The notes beneath the pieces were generated by a model. That model was not told where the DNA came from and did no database searches. It saw only the letters and a list, made by a program, of their open reading frames with translations. DNA of 64,000 nucleotides, taken from assembly GCF_000244755.1 (NCBI RefSeq), contig NZ_AHOO02000014.1:64501-128500 (forward strand), read 5' to 3'. The position numbers and the translations under genes are program-made. Source of the stretch: Leptospira licerasiae serovar Varillal str. VAR 010. Lineage in GTDB: Bacteria > Spirochaetota > Leptospiria > Leptospirales > Leptospiraceae. The number at the start of each line of letters is the position of its first letter. Position 1 is the stretch's first letter. Of the stretch, positions 1-8,543 are shown one piece after another.

Positions 1-2
1 TT

Positions 3-998
3 ATTCTACAAAGAACTCTGAAACATCATATAGAGCTGAGCTGCAAGACCATTAGGCGACTTAACGACTTTGAATTCTTAATGCAAGCCGAATCGGTTTA
101 TATCGCCAAAACCAATCGAAAAGAAGAAAGACTTCGTGTTAAGAATGATTCCGTATTTGCAACGAATATAGTATATCACCCGGAACGTTTCGAATTCAAC
201 CGTCATATCTCACTGAACGTTATTCGGGAAGCACTAGAAACCTTCAAAGAAGACCTGAAACATCCCAAATTCGGAGAGATCAAGATCGGACTATTTCAAT
301 CAGGCCAAGAATCAAAATTTGAGATAGTCAGAAAAACCAAAAAGATCTTTTACATTCAAAATACGAGTAAACCTAGTTCTTACACTGAAGTTCTTCCTCA
401 ATTTGTGAACTATAGCACTTACTTCGGTAAAAATATTCTTTCTGCGATTAGAGGTTATAAGAACGAATCAATAATATCGGAGCTTATACTTCCCATTTTA
501 TATGATAAAAACGATAAAGACTCGTATCCGAAAGCTTATCTTTGGATCAGGAGTCCGCAAGAACCGATCTTAGCAGAGGATCTTTCGGAACTTTACGCGC
601 TATCGGAAAGGATCATCAGTACGATCCGCAATTCGGATTCGATTAAGGCCACGGACCGATTTGAAGTACTTAATATTTCCGAATCAGGCGCAAAAATAAG
701 GATACATCAAAAAGATATACTATACAATGTTTACGGGAAAGAGAGTCTTAAATTCGATCTTGTCTTCAAAGGAAGACCGCCCATTCATATGAACGCAAAG
801 ATCTGTTGGCGATCCGTGGATAGGAATGGAAAACTTTTTTTAGGTTTAAAATTCATATACGACCACGAGCAACTTGCCAGTTTAAGAAAACTAGAATACG
901 ATCTCCAATCTTTACGCAATCGTATTAACGCAGGCGGGGCTGACGCGACTGTCTTTAAAATTTACCGAAGTCTGCGTCCGAAAAGAAAGAAATTTTAA
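3..998 (+). CDS. DUF1577/PilZ-like protein, 5' end outside window
   Basis: The reading frame is open from the left edge, so the ATG at 81 is probably internal and the gene starts outside the window. The residues before that ATG look like ordinary protein, which supports the extension. The C-terminal 100 residues resemble a PilZ domain: a stretch beginning FEVLNISESGAKIR is followed by a strand reading LFLGLKF. The rest resembles Leptospira DUF1577 proteins. PilZ domains often bind cyclic di-GMP, but the canonical RxxxR plus D/NxSxxG pair is only partly visible here (NISESG). Binding is therefore inferred, and the output of the protein is unknown. Confidence 0.7.
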   Translation: MLQRTLKHHIELSCKTIRRLNDFEFLMQAESVYIAKTNRKEERLRVKNDSVFATNIVYHPERFEFNRHISLNVIREALETFKEDLKHPKFGEIKIGLFQSGQESKFEIVRKTKKIFYIQNTSKPSSYTEVLPQFVNYSTYFGKNILSAIRGYKNESIISELILPILYDKNDKDSYPKAYLWIRSPQEPILAEDLSELYALSERIISTIRNSDSIKATDRFEVLNISESGAKIRIHQKDILYNVYGKESLKFDLVFKGRPPIHMNAKICWRSVDRNGKLFLGLKFIYDHEQLASLRKLEYDLQSLRNRINAGGADATVFKIYRSLRPKRKKF

Positions 999-1054
999 TC
1001 CGATTTTCTCGCCTTTTGCTTCCGTATTTATATCGTAATTGAAATAATATCGAT

Positions 1055-1738
1055 ATGAAATGGGTGCATTGGTCCTTTCTACATATTTCTATCCTGGTCT
1101 TTTCTATAACGATCTGCGCGTTAGTCATCTGGATCGGAAAACGTATCCGGAATTCCAAAATCGCTCCCTTTATCGGGTATTTGTTGGGCAGCGTTCTCGT
1201 ATTGAATGGGATAATATATATAATATATAGAATTCAAAAAGGTTATTGGGAGATCCGTTTCGATCTACCCATGGAATTTTGCGATTGGGCTATGTTCGTT
1301 ACGGTCGCCGCACTATTCACTCATAATAGGCTTATGTCAGAATTATCCTACTTCTGGGTATTAAGCGGATCAATTCACGCCCTCTTAACGCCAAACTTAG
1401 CGCAAACATTCCCTCAGTTATCCTTCTTTCTTTTTTTTATCGGACACTTAGGCCTAGTTGCTTCCAGTCTTTACATAGTATTTGGGTTAGGTTTATTTCC
1501 CAGACAGGGTTCCATCCTTCGAGTTATCGTATTCTCCGAACTATATTTCATATCGGCGCTCGCTTTGGATTTTCTAATCGATGCGAATTACGGATATCTT
1601 CGCTTTAAGCCAAGCGGAGGATCGATCCTAAACTACTTAGGCGCTTGGCCAGTCTATCTCGGTTCCATACAAATTCTGGGGATAATTGCGATTGTGGCGC
1701 TTTATCTGCCGTTCAAAAGAAAACAAAGTCAAACTTAA
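1055..1738 (+). CDS. TIGR02206/YwaF-type integral membrane protein
   Basis: This 227-residue protein is almost entirely hydrophobic, with about six to seven membrane segments separated by short polar loops. The pattern of a DLPMEFCDW segment followed by a membrane helix and a GxxHALLTP segment matches the TIGR02206 (YwaF) family of bacterial inner-membrane proteins. The biochemical role of that family is not established. The gene follows the PilZ-like gene on the same strand after about 55 bases, so they could share a transcript. No lipobox or catalytic motif is visible. Confidence 0.7.
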   Translation: MKWVHWSFLHISILVFSITICALVIWIGKRIRNSKIAPFIGYLLGSVLVLNGIIYIIYRIQKGYWEIRFDLPMEFCDWAMFVTVAALFTHNRLMSELSYFWVLSGSIHALLTPNLAQTFPQLSFFLFFIGHLGLVASSLYIVFGLGLFPRQGSILRVIVFSELYFISALALDFLIDANYGYLRFKPSGGSILNYLGAWPVYLGSIQILGIIAIVALYLPFKRKQSQT

Positions 1739-1943
1739 AATCGTATCCTTTACTCGTTCAGCGCAAATCGGAAAATTCGGTATCATCGAAAACGAAGGAA
1801 TATTTGATAATTATCATATTCTTATTAGAATAAGCGGCGACCAAGGGCTTGACCTCGACGAAAATTAATGACAAAATACAAAGACTCAGGATCCGAACTC
1901 AGAAATCGAATTGATGAGTCTCTGACTTTGAAGCGAGGAAAAA

Positions 1944-2321
1944 ATGTCTTACAGTATTTTATCGATCGATAAATCGATGGCAAAGGAATTCGTTTTTACA
2001 AAAGATCTTTCTAATAGCTCGGTCATTCTACATCATGCAAAACCGGAAAAACATGATACACATTTAGATCGGATCGACAGCATCAAATCGGAAGATCTAA
2101 AACATTTTTTTGAGGAAGTCGCATCCAAACTGACGGAGGTCGAAAATATCTTGTTAGCCGGACCAGGTATGGCAAAAACACAATTTAAAAATCATTTGCT
2201 ATCTCACCATTCCGCTTTAGCTAAAAGAATAGTGGGGGAAATTACTACCGATCATCCATCCGACGCAGAGCTAATAGCACTCGGAAAAAAATATTTCCAA
2301 ACCCACAAACCCAAACATTAA
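1944..2321 (+). CDS. Release-factor-like (translational machinery) protein
   Basis: This 125-residue protein has a C-terminal half with the segment LLAGPGMAKTQFKNHL, then SHHSALAKRIVG and a final DHPSDAELIALGKKYF. That pattern is typical of the small eRF1-domain-3-like proteins annotated as translational machinery proteins, and it also resembles the C-terminal domain of Pelota/eRF1. The N-terminal half is rich in histidine (KPEKHDTHLD). The family is often proposed to act on ribosomes, but no catalytic GGQ-type motif is present, so any peptide-release activity would need a partner. An AGGAAA-like purine run precedes the ATG. Confidence 0.65.
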   Translation: MSYSILSIDKSMAKEFVFTKDLSNSSVILHHAKPEKHDTHLDRIDSIKSEDLKHFFEEVASKLTEVENILLAGPGMAKTQFKNHLLSHHSALAKRIVGEITTDHPSDAELIALGKKYFQTHKPKH

Positions 2322-2350
2322 GAGTAATGGATCGGAATCAATACTTTTAA

Positions 2351-2785
2351 TTAAGAAATATCTACATTCATTACAAGACGAACAACTGTCTTTATTGAAT
2401 TCGATATTAAACATGCTTTTTCCGATTTTTCCATAATTTTCAGGGCTTTGGCTCGGTCTGATTCGTTCGGAATTCGGATCTTCGCATCCAAAACAATTTC
2501 AGTGATCGAGTAACGTCCATCGAGCATCTCAAGTTTGCCATTCGCGGAACTTTCAAAACTGGAGTATTCAAGTTTTGAATTTTTAGCGATCGCAAGAAAA
2601 GTAGTCATATAACAACTATTAACAGAAGCTACAAACAAATGTTCCGGTGACCAAATTCCGGGATGACCACCGGGAAATTCCGGTGGTGTAGCTACTTGTA
2701 TAGAAGAAAGGCCTGGCGCGGAAGCGATTCCGATCCGTTCCTTCTCCCATTTTACATGCACTTGATAGAAGTGAGTTTCCTCCAT
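2351..2785 (-). CDS. OsmC family protein
   Basis: The 144-residue product fits OsmC/Ohr-type peroxide reductases. Two cysteines sit where the family has its reactive pair: C58 in the segment VNSCYMTTF and C125 in KACLISN, with a GGHPGIWSPEHL segment before the first. Such proteins reduce organic hydroperoxides in the cytoplasm. A longer open frame runs upstream, but the start chosen (MEETHF) overlaps the stop of the preceding gene by one base as TGATG, a usual sign of translational coupling. Substrate preference within the family cannot be told from sequence. Confidence 0.85.
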   Translation of the reverse strand: MEETHFYQVHVKWEKERIGIASAPGLSSIQVATPPEFPGGHPGIWSPEHLFVASVNSCYMTTFLAIAKNSKLEYSSFESSANGKLEMLDGRYSITEIVLDAKIRIPNESDRAKALKIMEKSEKACLISNSIKTVVRLVMNVDIS

Positions 2786-3213
2786 CAACGTCTTCCTTTC
2801 CCTCTTCCTCCGCGTCCGCCACCCCGGCCCCATAGAGGAGCTCCAGTCTCAGTACGAAGAACGAGTTTTTGTCCGTCTTTCGTCACTTCGCGTGCTAGTA
2901 GCATGTTTCCCATCTTGGAACCGATAATTGTGATCGTGTCATCTTTTCCGACCTTGACGGTTTGTTTATCCAGATAAAAAGAAGGCCCAAGCATTACTGT
3001 AAACGTTTCATTCTCTGATTGGAAGGTTAGATGAATCCCATCGCCCTTGTTGCCGTGAGGGATTTTCGTAACTTCCGTAACCTTACCGTTCAGCGTTACT
3101 TCTTTGGATAGGTCGTATTTCATTCCCATCCCTTGGCCCATTCCACCGCCTCCTTGGGCTTGGATCATGGAAGCTACCAACAAACTACAGATTATCATCA
3201 ATATTCGATTCAT
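2785..3213 (-). CDS. Exported Gly/Met-rich protein with Arg-Gly tail
   Basis: The start MNRILMIICSLL is preferred over an ATG 11 codons upstream because an AAGGTG ribosome-binding site lies six bases before it. It opens with a signal peptide ending near MIQAQ, so the protein is exported. The mature N-terminus is rich in Gly and Met. A compact beta-rich domain of about 80 residues (VTLNGKVTEV to MLLAREV) follows and looks OB-fold-like. The C-terminus is an Arg/Gly run (GRGGGRGGRGKGRR). No family with known function is recognised. It is translationally coupled to the downstream OsmC gene, so a link to stress is possible but unproven. Confidence 0.7.
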   Translation of the reverse strand: MNRILMIICSLLVASMIQAQGGGGMGQGMGMKYDLSKEVTLNGKVTEVTKIPHGNKGDGIHLTFQSENETFTVMLGPSFYLDKQTVKVGKDDTITIIGSKMGNMLLAREVTKDGQKLVLRTETGAPLWGRGGGRGGRGKGRR

Positions 3214-3346
3214 ATGATTCACCTTATTTTCATATGAAGAATACATAATTGAAAGATCGTTTCAAGAAAGTTTAGGGCAAATATTGATGATTTTAATCAC
3301 TCAGCCGGATACTTGATGGGCGAGAAGTTCAAGTTAGTTTATTGCT

Positions 3347-4018
3347 TTATTGCTCTACACAAACGATCTTCATTGCTGAGCTAGAACAACCAATTGAACC
3401 CCCGGCATAGATCGCATCGGTCGACGTTGCCGTGTGATCTGCAAAATTAGCACTACTCGAGCTAGCAGTGCTCCAACCACTGCAATTATTACCACTGCTA
3501 GTCCAATCCGCAAACATTCCAGTTACGGTGAGATTTGTTCCTGAAAAAGTGGATTGAAATGGGTTGCTCAGAGGAAAGGTAAATATTCCATTTGAAGTAG
3601 TAGTCCCAATAACGGTAGTACCATCAGATTGTACATATTTTTTGTTGGCTTTTAGGACCCAATCCACATGTTCGCTCGCCCCACTCGTCGCACAATTTGC
3701 AGAAGTGCAAGCTACACGATTCGTTCCATCCACAACCAAAGCTTTATACGTTCCGCCGCCAGAGGGTTTGTTTGAATCACTGTTGCACTGAGAATCCAGA
3801 CCGGAAAGCCCGCCTCCTACATCGGCCTTAACGGCAGCAATCGCGAACATCTTACTACCAGCGGAAGACTGTGACTGCATCGATAAGAGCGCTACGACCA
3901 AAGCGGAGTCATTGTCTGACGGCTTAGAACAGCCTACAGAAAGTGTGAAAATAAAAACCGTAACGAAAAGGCAGATGTATATTCTTAATGTGTGTTGAAA
4001 TCCTAAGGGTCGCTTCAT
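3347..4018 (-). CDS. DUF1554 domain lipoprotein
   Basis: The N-terminus is a lipoprotein signal: positive charges, a hydrophobic stretch, then a lipobox ending LSVGC, giving a lipidated cysteine at about residue 30. The mature part carries the Leptospira DUF1554 pattern: MFAIAA near the start, CNSDSNKPSGGGTYKALVVD, a VACTSANC segment, SEHVDWVLKANKKY, and a final KIVCVEQ with several paired cysteines. These are surface or periplasmic lipoproteins of unknown function, typically in multicopy families. The gene stands alone, with a long AT-rich region upstream. Confidence 0.85.
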   Translation of the reverse strand: MKRPLGFQHTLRIYICLFVTVFIFTLSVGCSKPSDNDSALVVALLSMQSQSSAGSKMFAIAAVKADVGGGLSGLDSQCNSDSNKPSGGGTYKALVVDGTNRVACTSANCATSGASEHVDWVLKANKKYVQSDGTTVIGTTTSNGIFTFPLSNPFQSTFSGTNLTVTGMFADWTSSGNNCSGWSTASSSSANFADHTATSTDAIYAGGSIGCSSSAMKIVCVEQ

Positions 4019-4539
4019 TTTGATTCCTTAAAAAATGAAAAATAGATAAAACCCCGTGCAGAGTTTTATTAGATAAGATAATCATTTGCCCAAAGAGATT
4101 GGGTCAATCGATTTATCTTTTAATACAATGATAAGTCAAAAAAGCAATTTAACGAAAATGAAATTTATCGGAACGAATTTAATTCCGAATGGCAATAAAT
4201 TCATTATAGCGTACGAATTAGAATCATTATTTTGATAAACGAATTCTATTTTCATAAACAAAAAAAACGGGTTCATTATATTTATCGGACCATAAATCCA
4301 TTCCTTAAGGAACATTATTGAACATTTGTTTATGGATTTCTTGATCTCTTGCAGCATTCCATCACAAAGTATCAAAAGAAAATCACATACTTATTACAGA
4401 TTATTAAGAGCAAAAAGAAAAAAGTCGATCTTAACGATCGTGCGATAAATCAGGACAGAAGCAGCCTTAAATCCATATAAAATCTCAACAACCCCACCTA
4501 ATCCTTATTCATTTAATACTCGTAATCCAAACCGAGCAA
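4019..4539. other. AT-rich intergenic region left of the IS element
   Basis: About 520 bases separate the lipoprotein start from the left inverted repeat of the IS-like element. The first 400 bases are very AT-rich. A 79-codon open frame on the minus strand (4136-4375) has no credible protein character. From about 4449 the transposase frame is already open, and the sequence is strikingly poor in G on the plus strand. I see no RNA gene or clear terminator here. Confidence 0.6.
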
Positions 4540-4572
4540 ATCCTTTCCCTCAAATCCAAACCGCTCCCCCTG
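4540..4572 (+). repeat. Left terminal inverted repeat
   Basis: This 33-base arm begins ATCCTTTCCC and contains AACCGCTCCCC. It pairs with 5683-5715 with four mismatches. It lies inside the open transposase frame. Confidence 0.65.
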
Positions 4573-4703
4573 TATCAGAAAATAAGAATATAACAACTTT
4601 CCCCTTCAAGACTCCCCTACCTAAACACTACAATCCTGCTCTCAACACACCCTACTTTACAGATATAACTAAGAGGATACTAACTGACTTCTACCCGAAG
4701 AAG

Positions 4704-5765
4704 TGTCCTACTCCTGAATGTAATAGTAGAATCTTAGATAAAGAAATCTCTACTCGACCAGATCTCATTAGATGCCCACAATGTAGGTATCTAACATCAA
4801 GACTAAGTTACACTCCCCTTCATCATTTTAAACTCCCAATATGGATGTTCGGATTCGTCCTTTATGAATCTATAATCCAATACCCTAAGGTAGTAACAGC
4901 AACAGAACTAAGTAAGAAACTGAGAATAGGATATAATGCAGCCAGTTTACTAAAGAGAAGGTTTCAACTATTCGCTTCCGATCAATTACCAAAGTATAAG
5001 ACCCTAACCTTCAATGCTTTAGAAGATAAATTCAGGGACTTCTTACTACCTCCTAATGAGAATAAAGACATCACCTCTAAGATGAGAAACAAGCCTTACG
5101 TTTGCGTAGACACTGCTGTATTGTATTCTGCAGGTGAGAGAGCAAGCCAAGGTAGGAAACGATACAGCCACAGAGGACAAACATCTTCTATCTACCTTTC
5201 TGAAAAACTAGGAGGGAAGCAGATTGGAACCCTAGTCCAGACTATAGCAGTGAAACATGGACCAGTATTCTTTACTTCGGTCCCGAACCAAAAGGCAGAA
5301 ACTTTAGAACCTTTAATTAAAGAACATCTCCCAACCAGCACTCCACTTTTTACAGACCAAGGCTATCCCTGGCTTTGGGGAGTATATAGAAACCACAGAT
5401 CAGTGAATCATTCCGCGAGATCCAAGGACAATAGGTTCAGGTTTGCTCGTAACAGATGGAGCAAGAATGGAGTTCATAACCAAGTAGCAGAAGGCAATCA
5501 TAGAGTCCTTAAAACTGCTTTTGCTTCTTATGGTTACATCAGGCCAGAGTATTCGCAATTATATCTGAATGAGTTTAGCTTCATTAAGAATGCTAATGTA
5601 TTTGGTTTGGATATTTTAGTAGGAGAAGGTGGGGGATCTTGTTTGAGTAGGGATGCTTTTTCTTCCAATGCGAGAGCGACGGCACGGGGAGCGGTTCGGA
5701 TTGGGGGGAAAGGATCCTTATTCGAAAAGTATCCTCATCTTCTTGCTGAAAATATAATGCTGTAA
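4704..5765 (+). pseudogene. IS1595-family transposase frame lacking a start codon
   Basis: The frame is open from 4449 to the stop at 5765. A zinc ribbon (CPTPEC, then RCPQC at 4704-4780) leads into the segment [19 protein letters not shown], then an ISXO2-type DDE domain with FTDQGYPW, a VNHS segment and a late E ([13 protein letters not shown]). This order fits IS1595-family enzymes. No in-frame ATG, GTG or TTG exists before ATG 4845, which lies after the zinc ribbon, and no other frame offers a start that could feed in. The C-terminus is unusual because it reads through the right repeat and 48 bases antisense into the neighbouring PilZ gene. It may be inactive, or initiated at a non-standard codon such as ATA 4590 or 4665. 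Confidence 0.65.
5683..5715 (-). repeat. Right terminal inverted repeat
   Basis: This is the reverse-complement partner of 4540-4572 (29/33). It is read through by the transposase frame, which continues 50 bases beyond it. Confidence 0.65.
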
Positions 5766-6995
5766 GAAAACCATATCATCCGGATTTGAATCGAAAAAAT
5801 TCACGCCTAATTGGTATTTTCCATTTCCGATCTCTAAGAATCGGACAACCTCTCCTCTTAGGACCAAGTTCCTTTCAGAGATCGGAACAAACATTTTGAT
5901 AATATTATGCTGCTTTAAATAGTTAAAGGTCCTATTATCTTCTATTTCGAATAAAAGTCCGTTCATACTGATATCAAGGATGCGAGTCACAGCTTTTTCA
6001 TTTCGGAAATTTTCTTGGCGGATATACACTTTAGTCAATGCGTAAGTAAGAATATCTCCTAATTCTTCTATATATAAGGCCTGTTGTTGAACGATTGAGA
6101 ATTTATCCATCGCAGTAGAGTATACTTTTACATAGCCGATCGGATCGTTAAATAAACGAATTGGTGTGACAATATAAGAAATTAGGAAATTACGGACTTC
6201 TTCCTTTTGGAGTTCTCTAAAGAATTCGTCCGCTTTTGCTTGGCCCTTGGTTTGGATCAGGCTCAGATACTCATCTCTGAAATTATTCAGATACGGATCC
6301 TGCCCTTCTCCTATATAACTTTTGATCAAGGAGCAATCCGGAACATAAACGGAACGATTATATTTTTTGACGAAGTCTCCAAAAAATCCCCCGTCTTTCC
6401 CCGGTCCGAAAAATACGAGCTCGTAGTCTTTGGAGATACCCAAAATATATTCCGTAACCATTAAATTGATCAACTTAAGACTGGGATTATCCTTTTTAAT
6501 CTCTTTCATAAGATGGAAAAATCTTTGCTCTACACTTAGATTTTTTCCAAGTTCTCTTTCTCCTCCGCTCAATGAGCGATAGAGAATCACATAATTCATA
6601 AATAAGTCGTCTACGGCGACTCTGAGATTTTTTCGGAATGCGGCTGCCTGTAATTCGGAAGGGATCTTTATCCGGACATGATCTTCCCAAAAGTCGAGAA
6701 GTACCACTTCGAATTGATAGAGTATATTCAAGATTTCGAAACTGATTTTCGCTCTTAGTATTCCTTTAGGTTGCAGATAGGGAACGTATAGAACGAGAGT
6801 ATCCTCGCCGACTTCTTCGACTACTGAGTTAAGTTTCTCTCCTTCATAATCGAAAGGAAACTCTCTTTGGTCCGCTTTCAAACTATAGAATAGGTGTTTA
6901 ACCAGATTGATATCGGAACCGATGATTGTTTCTCCAAACATCGTTTCTAAAATTGTAATCAGTTCCTGGAGTGTATCCGATCTTCCTACAGCCAT
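5718..6995 (-). CDS. PilZ domain protein
   Basis: The product has 425 residues. The last 110 form a PilZ-like domain: [14 protein letters not shown] carries the D/NxSxxG element (DISMNG), followed by [18 protein letters not shown] and YQLGVNFF, typical of c-di-GMP-binding barrels. The upstream arginine motif is not clear. The first 300 residues are a Leptospira-type globular region that may be GAF-like around [19 protein letters not shown]. Cytoplasmic signalling is inferred. Its stop codon lies next to the right end of the IS-like element, so any native terminator has been displaced. Confidence 0.7.
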   Translation of the reverse strand: MAVGRSDTLQELITILETMFGETIIGSDINLVKHLFYSLKADQREFPFDYEGEKLNSVVEEVGEDTLVLYVPYLQPKGILRAKISFEILNILYQFEVVLLDFWEDHVRIKIPSELQAAAFRKNLRVAVDDLFMNYVILYRSLSGGERELGKNLSVEQRFFHLMKEIKKDNPSLKLINLMVTEYILGISKDYELVFFGPGKDGGFFGDFVKKYNRSVYVPDCSLIKSYIGEGQDPYLNNFRDEYLSLIQTKGQAKADEFFRELQKEEVRNFLISYIVTPIRLFNDPIGYVKVYSTAMDKFSIVQQQALYIEELGDILTYALTKVYIRQENFRNEKAVTRILDISMNGLLFEIEDNRTFNYLKQHNIIKMFVPISERNLVLRGEVVRFLEIGNGKYQLGVNFFDSNPDDMVFLQHYIFSKKMRILFE

Positions 6996-7171
6996 AGCGG
7001 TCCGGGTAAAATTTTCCCTTATCTTTATTTTCGACTTCGGGACTTTAGGAATCCAGTGCTGTCCTCCGGAAATCGGAGCATTCTTCTTTTTTTCTAAAAT
7101 GAGACATATACGAGTATTTTCCGGAAGGAAATTATTCGGGGGAATTTTATCCTTTTGCCGAAAAATAAATC

Positions 7172-7699
7172 ATGGCAGAGAACAAGTCCGAACTGAATCC
7201 AGAACTTTTCGATATGATGCGTCGTGGACAACTTTCCGCGAACAAGATCCTCAACTTAATTTCACTTAGGGAACTTGTGGATAAATTCGCAACTAAGCCT
7301 TTTTTAGAAGATGATAAACTGCAGGAGATCAAGGCGCGCACTGGAGTGGAACCGGACATTCTCACTTGGGGCGATTATTTCCAGACCGAGATTGCTTCCC
7401 GCTATTTTGATAAGTCTGATTCTGAATTTTCTAAGATCGTGAACACTATCCGTTTCGATCTGATCTCGGCACATCTCATCTTCTCAGATAAACCTGATTA
7501 TTTTGTGGATTCAGTCAGAGGCCAGGCTCTTGTCTCTAAATCTATCGATAGCAGTTTCTGGACTTTGGAAGACGAAGAGAATGTTCATTTAGAAATTCTT
7601 CTGGATTATTACGACCAAATGGGCATCGGCGAAAGACCTCTTTCAGTTTCCGATAGAGTTTGGTACGAAAGTTTTGAATTAAAACAGGAAGCTGTTTAA
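7172..7699 (+). CDS. Conserved hypothetical protein upstream of enoyl-CoA hydratase
   Basis: This acidic, soluble 175-residue protein has no signal peptide or membrane segment, and no family is recognised. The only clear clue is context: its TAA stop overlaps the ATG of the next gene by one base (TAATG), so it is translationally coupled to an enoyl-CoA hydratase and probably works with acyl-CoA metabolism. No strong Shine-Dalgarno sequence is visible before the ATG. Confidence 0.7.
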   Translation: MAENKSELNPELFDMMRRGQLSANKILNLISLRELVDKFATKPFLEDDKLQEIKARTGVEPDILTWGDYFQTEIASRYFDKSDSEFSKIVNTIRFDLISAHLIFSDKPDYFVDSVRGQALVSKSIDSSFWTLEDEENVHLEILLDYYDQMGIGERPLSVSDRVWYESFELKQEAV

Positions 7700-8487
7700 T
7701 GGCATTAGTCGATTCAGAAACGGTAGAACTTTCTTCCGAATCAAGAATAGAAATTCTTTATCTGAACAACCCTGAGACCAAGAACTCCATGACCGTTCCG
7801 ATGGGTTTGGAGTTTAAAGCTCATATTGAAAATCTGAAAAAGAACCCGCCTAGAGCGGTTGTGATCGCTGGAAAGAACGATATTTTCTCCGCCGGTGGCA
7901 ACTTTGAATTATTAAAATCTTTTGCTGAGAAATCTTTCGAACAAAACAAAAAAGAAATGTTCGAATTTTATAATCTATTCTTAAGCGTCAGAGATCTAAA
8001 TGTTCCTGTGATCTGTGCGGCAAACGGTCACGCAGTCGGCGCAGGTCTTTCCATCACTCTTGCTTGCGACTTAAGGGTTTTTGCGGACGAAGGAAAATAC
8101 CAATTTAATTTCGTAAAATTAGGGATCCATCCCGGGATGGGTTCCAGCTATCTCACTAAAGAATTATTCGGAATGGAAATCGCAAACAGGCTTCTATTCT
8201 TAGCGGAGACTGTAAGCGGCAAAGAAGCTCTTTCTTTAGGCATCTGTTACGATTCAGTTCCAAAGGCCGAAGTTTTACAAAGAGCAACTGAGATCGCCAT
8301 ATCTCTCAGCGAAAGCGCTCCCATGGCCCTTAGCGAATTAAAAAAGAATATATACGATCGTGAAAAACTGAATGCGGCGTTGCGTAAAGAAGCAGAATCC
8401 CAAGCTCTAAACTTTCTATCTCAAGACTTTAGAGAAACGATTAAATCTATAGAAGATAAGAGAAAGCCGATATTCAAAGGACGTTAG
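7699..8487 (+). CDS. Enoyl-CoA hydratase/isomerase family protein
   Basis: This 262-residue crotonase-fold enzyme shows the oxyanion-hole segment [13 protein letters not shown] and the second signature [20 protein letters not shown], then [16 protein letters not shown]. It would hydrate or isomerise acyl-CoA thioesters in beta-oxidation or a related pathway. The second signature lacks the Glu found at the equivalent of Glu144 in true hydratases (IHPGMG), so a pure hydratase role is uncertain. It is coupled to the preceding hypothetical gene. A specific substrate cannot be assigned. Confidence 0.85.
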   Translation: MALVDSETVELSSESRIEILYLNNPETKNSMTVPMGLEFKAHIENLKKNPPRAVVIAGKNDIFSAGGNFELLKSFAEKSFEQNKKEMFEFYNLFLSVRDLNVPVICAANGHAVGAGLSITLACDLRVFADEGKYQFNFVKLGIHPGMGSSYLTKELFGMEIANRLLFLAETVSGKEALSLGICYDSVPKAEVLQRATEIAISLSESAPMALSELKKNIYDREKLNAALRKEAESQALNFLSQDFRETIKSIEDKRKPIFKGR

Positions 8488-8543
8488 TCAAATCGCCCAA
8501 GTTAAAACGGGCTGCATTGGTAATCTTGGTCTTAGGACCGGGA

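Larger units (their letters stand above)
4540..5715 (+). mobile_element. IS1595-like insertion element (about 1.18 kb)
   Basis: A transposase-like frame is bounded by imperfect inverted repeats: 4540-4572 on the left and 5683-5715 on the right match at 29 of 33 positions when one is reverse-complemented. The flanking 8-mers (4532-4539 and 5716-5723) do not match, so no target duplication is visible at these exact borders and the true ends may lie slightly elsewhere. The right end lies two bases beyond the stop codon of the PilZ gene at 5718. The left copy carries an extra tandem AATCCAAACCG motif at 4524 and 4553. Confidence 0.65.

Noticed and set aside
1645..1868. Short open frames after the YwaF-type gene
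   Set aside because: They overlap the real gene's end, lack ribosome sites and have no recognisable protein pattern.
4136..4375. 79-codon open frame on the minus strand
   Set aside because: AT-rich sequence with no ribosome site, no domain character and no conserved-looking composition.
4501..5723. ATCCTTATTC at both sides as target-site duplication of the IS
   Set aside because: The left copy is 30 bases outside the inverted repeat while the right copy touches it, so it does not fit a normal duplication; chance is possible.
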